A stretch of DNA of 38,468 nucleotides from a virus, in the IMG/VR virus record IMGVR_UViG_3300014501_000009, positions 1 to 38,468 of that record; one strand, 5' to 3'. The notes below the pieces were generated by a model, which worked only from the letters and a program-made list of their open reading frames with translations, was not told the origin of the DNA and did not search any database. How positions within the stretch are numbered: the first letter of the stretch is position 1; each line of letters begins with the position of its first letter. This document shows positions 35,934-38,468 of this stretch, one piece after another. The translations under genes were made by a program, and so were the position numbers.

Positions 35934-37856
35934 ATGGCCAAGATTCAACGATCAAACATGAGAAAAACAGACTCTAAAGGTAAGGTGTTGCGTGAGCCAA
36001 TTAAAGAGGGCACAGACGAACGCGTTAACTTCCATTGGTGGAAGGTTGATGATGATCAAGATGACGCAACCCTAGCCGGCAATATCGCAGCCACTATTAA
36101 ACAGATTCAGAACCATCAATCTGCTCGATTAGAGCAATTGGTTGTCTCTACTCGTTTATACGGCAACACCAGCGCATTTAGCTTGCTAGGTACGGCCTTT
36201 ACCCGTAGTGCTTCTGTTAATTCCAACCCCATGAGCCAGCGCATTAGTTACAACCTATGCCAGAGCGTGATTGATACTTTGGTGAGCAAGATTGCCAAGA
36301 ATAAGATCATCGCGACCTTCTTGACCCAAGGTGGCATTTGGAAGATGCAGCGCAAGGCTGAGCTATTAAGCAAGTTCATTGATGGCGTCTCTTATGCCTG
36401 CAAGATGAATACAATGAGGGTGATGGCATTCTTTCATGCTGCAATCTGGGGCGACGGAATTCTGCATATCTTCGATGACAACGGCAAGGTTGGTGTCGAT
36501 CACGTCTTTCCACATGAATTGCTTGTAGATATGGTTGAAACGCTAGCCACGAAGCCACAACAAATGCATCGTGTTAAGTTTGTTGATAGGGACGTGCTGT
36601 TCGATCTATTCCCGGAGAGCAAAGAAGAGATCGGACTATGCAATCCAGCTACCGCTCAAGATGTTGGTGGCTCTGGAACTGTAGCGGACTTAATGATGGT
36701 TACTGAATCATGGCACCTTCCTAGCGGACCGGAGGCTGATGATGGACTGCATGTAATCTGTTGCGGCGACGCGATTCTTTTTAAGGAAGAGTGGACCAAG
36801 GATTACTTCCCATTCGCTATTCTTCCTTACGCAAAGCGTCCTTTGGGCTTCTGGAGTCAAGGGGCCTGTGAGCGATTACAGAATCTTCAGGGCGAGATTA
36901 ATCGCACTATGATTCTTGATCAGCGCTCACGCTGGATGATGGGTAGCTTTAAGATCCTAATTGAGAATGGATCTAAGGTTGTAACGCAGCACTTAAACAA
37001 TGAAGTGGGCAGCATTATCCATTACACCGGAACGCCTCCGCAATATGTGACGCCGCCCCCCATTCAAGGAGACACTGCGGCTTATATTGATGGATTGATT
37101 GCCAAAGGATATCAGCAAGAGGGTGTAAGCCAATTAGCTGCCGCATCTCTCAAGCCCGAGGGCATTGATTCTGGTGCTGGATTGCGCACGCTGGATCAAA
37201 TCGGCGATGATAGATTCTTATTCGTGGGACAGCAGGTCGAAGAGTTTGTACTTGAGTGTGACCGTCAGATGATTGAGGTAGCCAAGGACATTTATGCCAA
37301 GAAGAAAAGCTACAAGGTTGTATTCCCAGACACCAATTTCCTTGAAACGATTGACTGGAAAGATATTCAGCTGGAGGCCGATGAATATATCTTAAAGGCC
37401 TATCCAACTAGCACATTGCCACAGGAACCAGACGCTCGATTGTCCTATGTGCAGGAACAAATGCAAGCCGGCCTCATTAGTCCAAGAACTGGCCGCAAGC
37501 TAATGGCTCAGCCAGACGTTGAGATGAGTGATGCTTTAGCAAACGCTAAGGAGAATCTGCTCCATAAGATCTTCGAGGGTATCTTAGACAACGAGGAATA
37601 CACGCCTCCAGAGCCCTTCTATGATCTTGTTTTGGCCAAACAAATGCTCTTGGACTACTACAATTATGGCAAGCTGCATAATGCTTCTGAGGAATCCCTG
37701 GCAATGCTGCAGCAATTCAATACGCAGATTGATGACCTGACTGGAGCAAATCAGCCACCTGCGCCCCCAATGCAGGCAGCGCAGCCACAAGCCAATCCAA
37801 TGCCCACCCCACAATCGAACATGGTCCCTAATGTGAACCAAGGAGCAGTACAATGA
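35934..37856 (+). CDS. Portal protein
   Basis: A 640-residue product placed between terminase and scaffold, as portals are. The N-terminal third (VSTRLYGNTSAFSLLGTAF, YNLCQSVIDTLVSKIAKNK) and a central clip/stem region (QGACERLQNLQGEINRTMIL, RWMMGSFKILIEN) fit podovirus portals of the P22/T7 group in length and order. The last 50 residues are Pro/Gln/Met-rich and disordered (QPPAPPMQAAQPQANPMPTP), a frequent portal tail. It forms the 12-fold ring through which DNA enters and leaves. The stop overlaps the scaffold start (ATGA). Confidence 0.85.
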   Translation: MAKIQRSNMRKTDSKGKVLREPIKEGTDERVNFHWWKVDDDQDDATLAGNIAATIKQIQNHQSARLEQLVVSTRLYGNTSAFSLLGTAFTRSASVNSNPMSQRISYNLCQSVIDTLVSKIAKNKIIATFLTQGGIWKMQRKAELLSKFIDGVSYACKMNTMRVMAFFHAAIWGDGILHIFDDNGKVGVDHVFPHELLVDMVETLATKPQQMHRVKFVDRDVLFDLFPESKEEIGLCNPATAQDVGGSGTVADLMMVTESWHLPSGPEADDGLHVICCGDAILFKEEWTKDYFPFAILPYAKRPLGFWSQGACERLQNLQGEINRTMILDQRSRWMMGSFKILIENGSKVVTQHLNNEVGSIIHYTGTPPQYVTPPPIQGDTAAYIDGLIAKGYQQEGVSQLAAASLKPEGIDSGAGLRTLDQIGDDRFLFVGQQVEEFVLECDRQMIEVAKDIYAKKKSYKVVFPDTNFLETIDWKDIQLEADEYILKAYPTSTLPQEPDARLSYVQEQMQAGLISPRTGRKLMAQPDVEMSDALANAKENLLHKIFEGILDNEEYTPPEPFYDLVLAKQMLLDYYNYGKLHNASEESLAMLQQFNTQIDDLTGANQPPAPPMQAAQPQANPMPTPQSNMVPNVNQGAVQ

Positions 37857-38468
37857 GTAGAGATTCAGCGCTGGCAGTATTGAGTGGCGAAACGCCTTCC
37901 CCCGTTGCGGAGGTAACATCGGTTGAGACGCCAGTTGCGCCGTTAGAACCAGCCAAAGACCTAGAATCCAGCCGACTAGCGCTGTTCGCCAAGAAGGAAG
38001 CCGCCATTGTTCGTGATCGCGAAGAGTTCAAGAAGCAGCGCCAGGAATGGGAAGAGGAAAAGGGCAGGTTCAAGCCTTTGATGGAGAAGGGCCAGCGCTT
38101 TGAAGAGCTAATCAAGAGCGATGCCGTTGAAGCATTGCGTCTTATGGGAATGACAGACGCACAGATTCTCAATACATTCGCTAATGTAACGGGAGAGAAA
38201 GCACCAACGCCACCAGAAGAACTGGCTAGGATTGCAGCACAAGAAGAAATTAAGAAGTTTCAGGAACAGGAAGCGGCAAAAGCGGCTGACGCAGAAGCTA
38301 AACGCCATGCCAGCATTCTTGATAAGTTTAATAAGGATATTACAAAGACCATTGCTGCCGATCCTGACAAGTTTGAGTACTGTAAATACTATGGACCAGT
38401 AGCCGAAGGTCTTATACATGAGACGGTTGCTGAGGTATTAAAGGCGGAGGGCCAGCTTATTTCCATCA
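37853..38468 (+). CDS. Capsid scaffolding-like protein, 5' part (continues at base 1)
   Basis: Begins at the ATG overlapping the portal stop and runs open to the end of the window; joining at the 123-nt repeat gives a 292-residue protein ending at 386. The N-terminus is Pro/Thr/Val-rich (ETPSPVAEVTSVETPVAPLE). A highly charged helix (AAIVRDREEFKKQRQEWEEE) and further helices follow (AAQEEIKKFQEQEAAKAADA). Length, charge and position between portal and capsid all fit a scaffold. It is not cleaved or fused to a visible protease. Confidence 0.82.
   Translation, partial: MSRDSALAVLSGETPSPVAEVTSVETPVAPLEPAKDLESSRLALFAKKEAAIVRDREEFKKQRQEWEEEKGRFKPLMEKGQRFEELIKSDAVEALRLMGMTDAQILNTFANVTGEKAPTPPEELARIAAQEEIKKFQEQEAAKAADAEAKRHASILDKFNKDITKTIAADPDKFEYCKYYGPVAEGLIHETVAEVLKAEGQLISI
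38346..38468. repeat. Right copy of the terminal 123-nt direct repeat
   Basis: Exact copy of bases 1-123. Removing one copy leaves 38,345 bases of unique sequence. The alternative is a genuine short terminal redundancy, which read coverage across the join would settle. Confidence 0.95.

Overview
The window is almost certainly one complete genome of a short-tailed (podovirus-like) dsDNA phage. The first 123 bases recur exactly as the last 123, and one scaffold-protein frame runs unbroken across that join, so the molecule closes into a circle of 38,345 unique bases. The virion gene order is small terminase, large terminase, portal, scaffold, major capsid, decoration proteins, adaptor, tail nozzle, three internal/ejection-type proteins, fibres, lysis. 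There is no tape measure, sheath or baseplate gene. The host cannot be named from sequence. The Shine-Dalgarno sites, Sec signal peptides and a lipobox show a bacterial host, and an ice-binding-type (DUF3494) domain in a virion protein hints at a cold habitat. I see no DNA polymerase, helicase, RNA polymerase, integrase, tRNA or CRISPR.

Layout. (1) 32.3-38.5 kb continuing into 0-15.7 kb: the late structural block, all on the plus strand. It is led by a sigma-region-4-like helix-turn-helix protein (32783-33145), an acetyltransferase-like protein, the terminase subunits and the portal. (2) 15.7-21.6 kb: the fibre / receptor-binding block. Two large fibre proteins carry classical type I signal peptides. 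(3) 21.6-23.1 kb: a lysis-type cluster with a coiled-coil membrane protein, a holin-like protein, a lipoprotein and a DUF5675 protein. (4) 23.07-26.7 kb: a three-gene minus-strand operon (one ribbon-helix-helix-like protein), a divergent plus-strand recombination operon (tetrapeptide-repeat protein, RecE-like nuclease, ERF annealing protein), then a second three-gene minus-strand operon. (5) 26.7-27.36 kb: no gene, but many hairpins and an intrinsic terminator, the best candidate for a large structured RNA. (6) 27.4-31.4 kb: a dense chain of small, 1-4 nt-overlapping early genes, with a 34-unit GGGNAC array and a DUF1064-type nuclease. (7) 31.4-32.2 kb: a lone minus-strand DEDD exonuclease with a zinc ribbon.

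Regulation. A 24-nt element is present three times, each time outside coding sequence or overlapping only a stop codon: before the major capsid gene, before the fibre block and before the terminase block. The copy at 33142 overlaps the stop of the sigma-4-like HTH gene. I infer that this element is the late promoter and that the HTH protein is the best candidate for its activator.

Most unusual features: the DUF3494 domain spliced into one of two tandem decoration paralogues, the paired signal-peptide fibres, the structured intergenic region, the three-copy late element, and two protein-coding minisatellites whose units vary only at fixed base positions.
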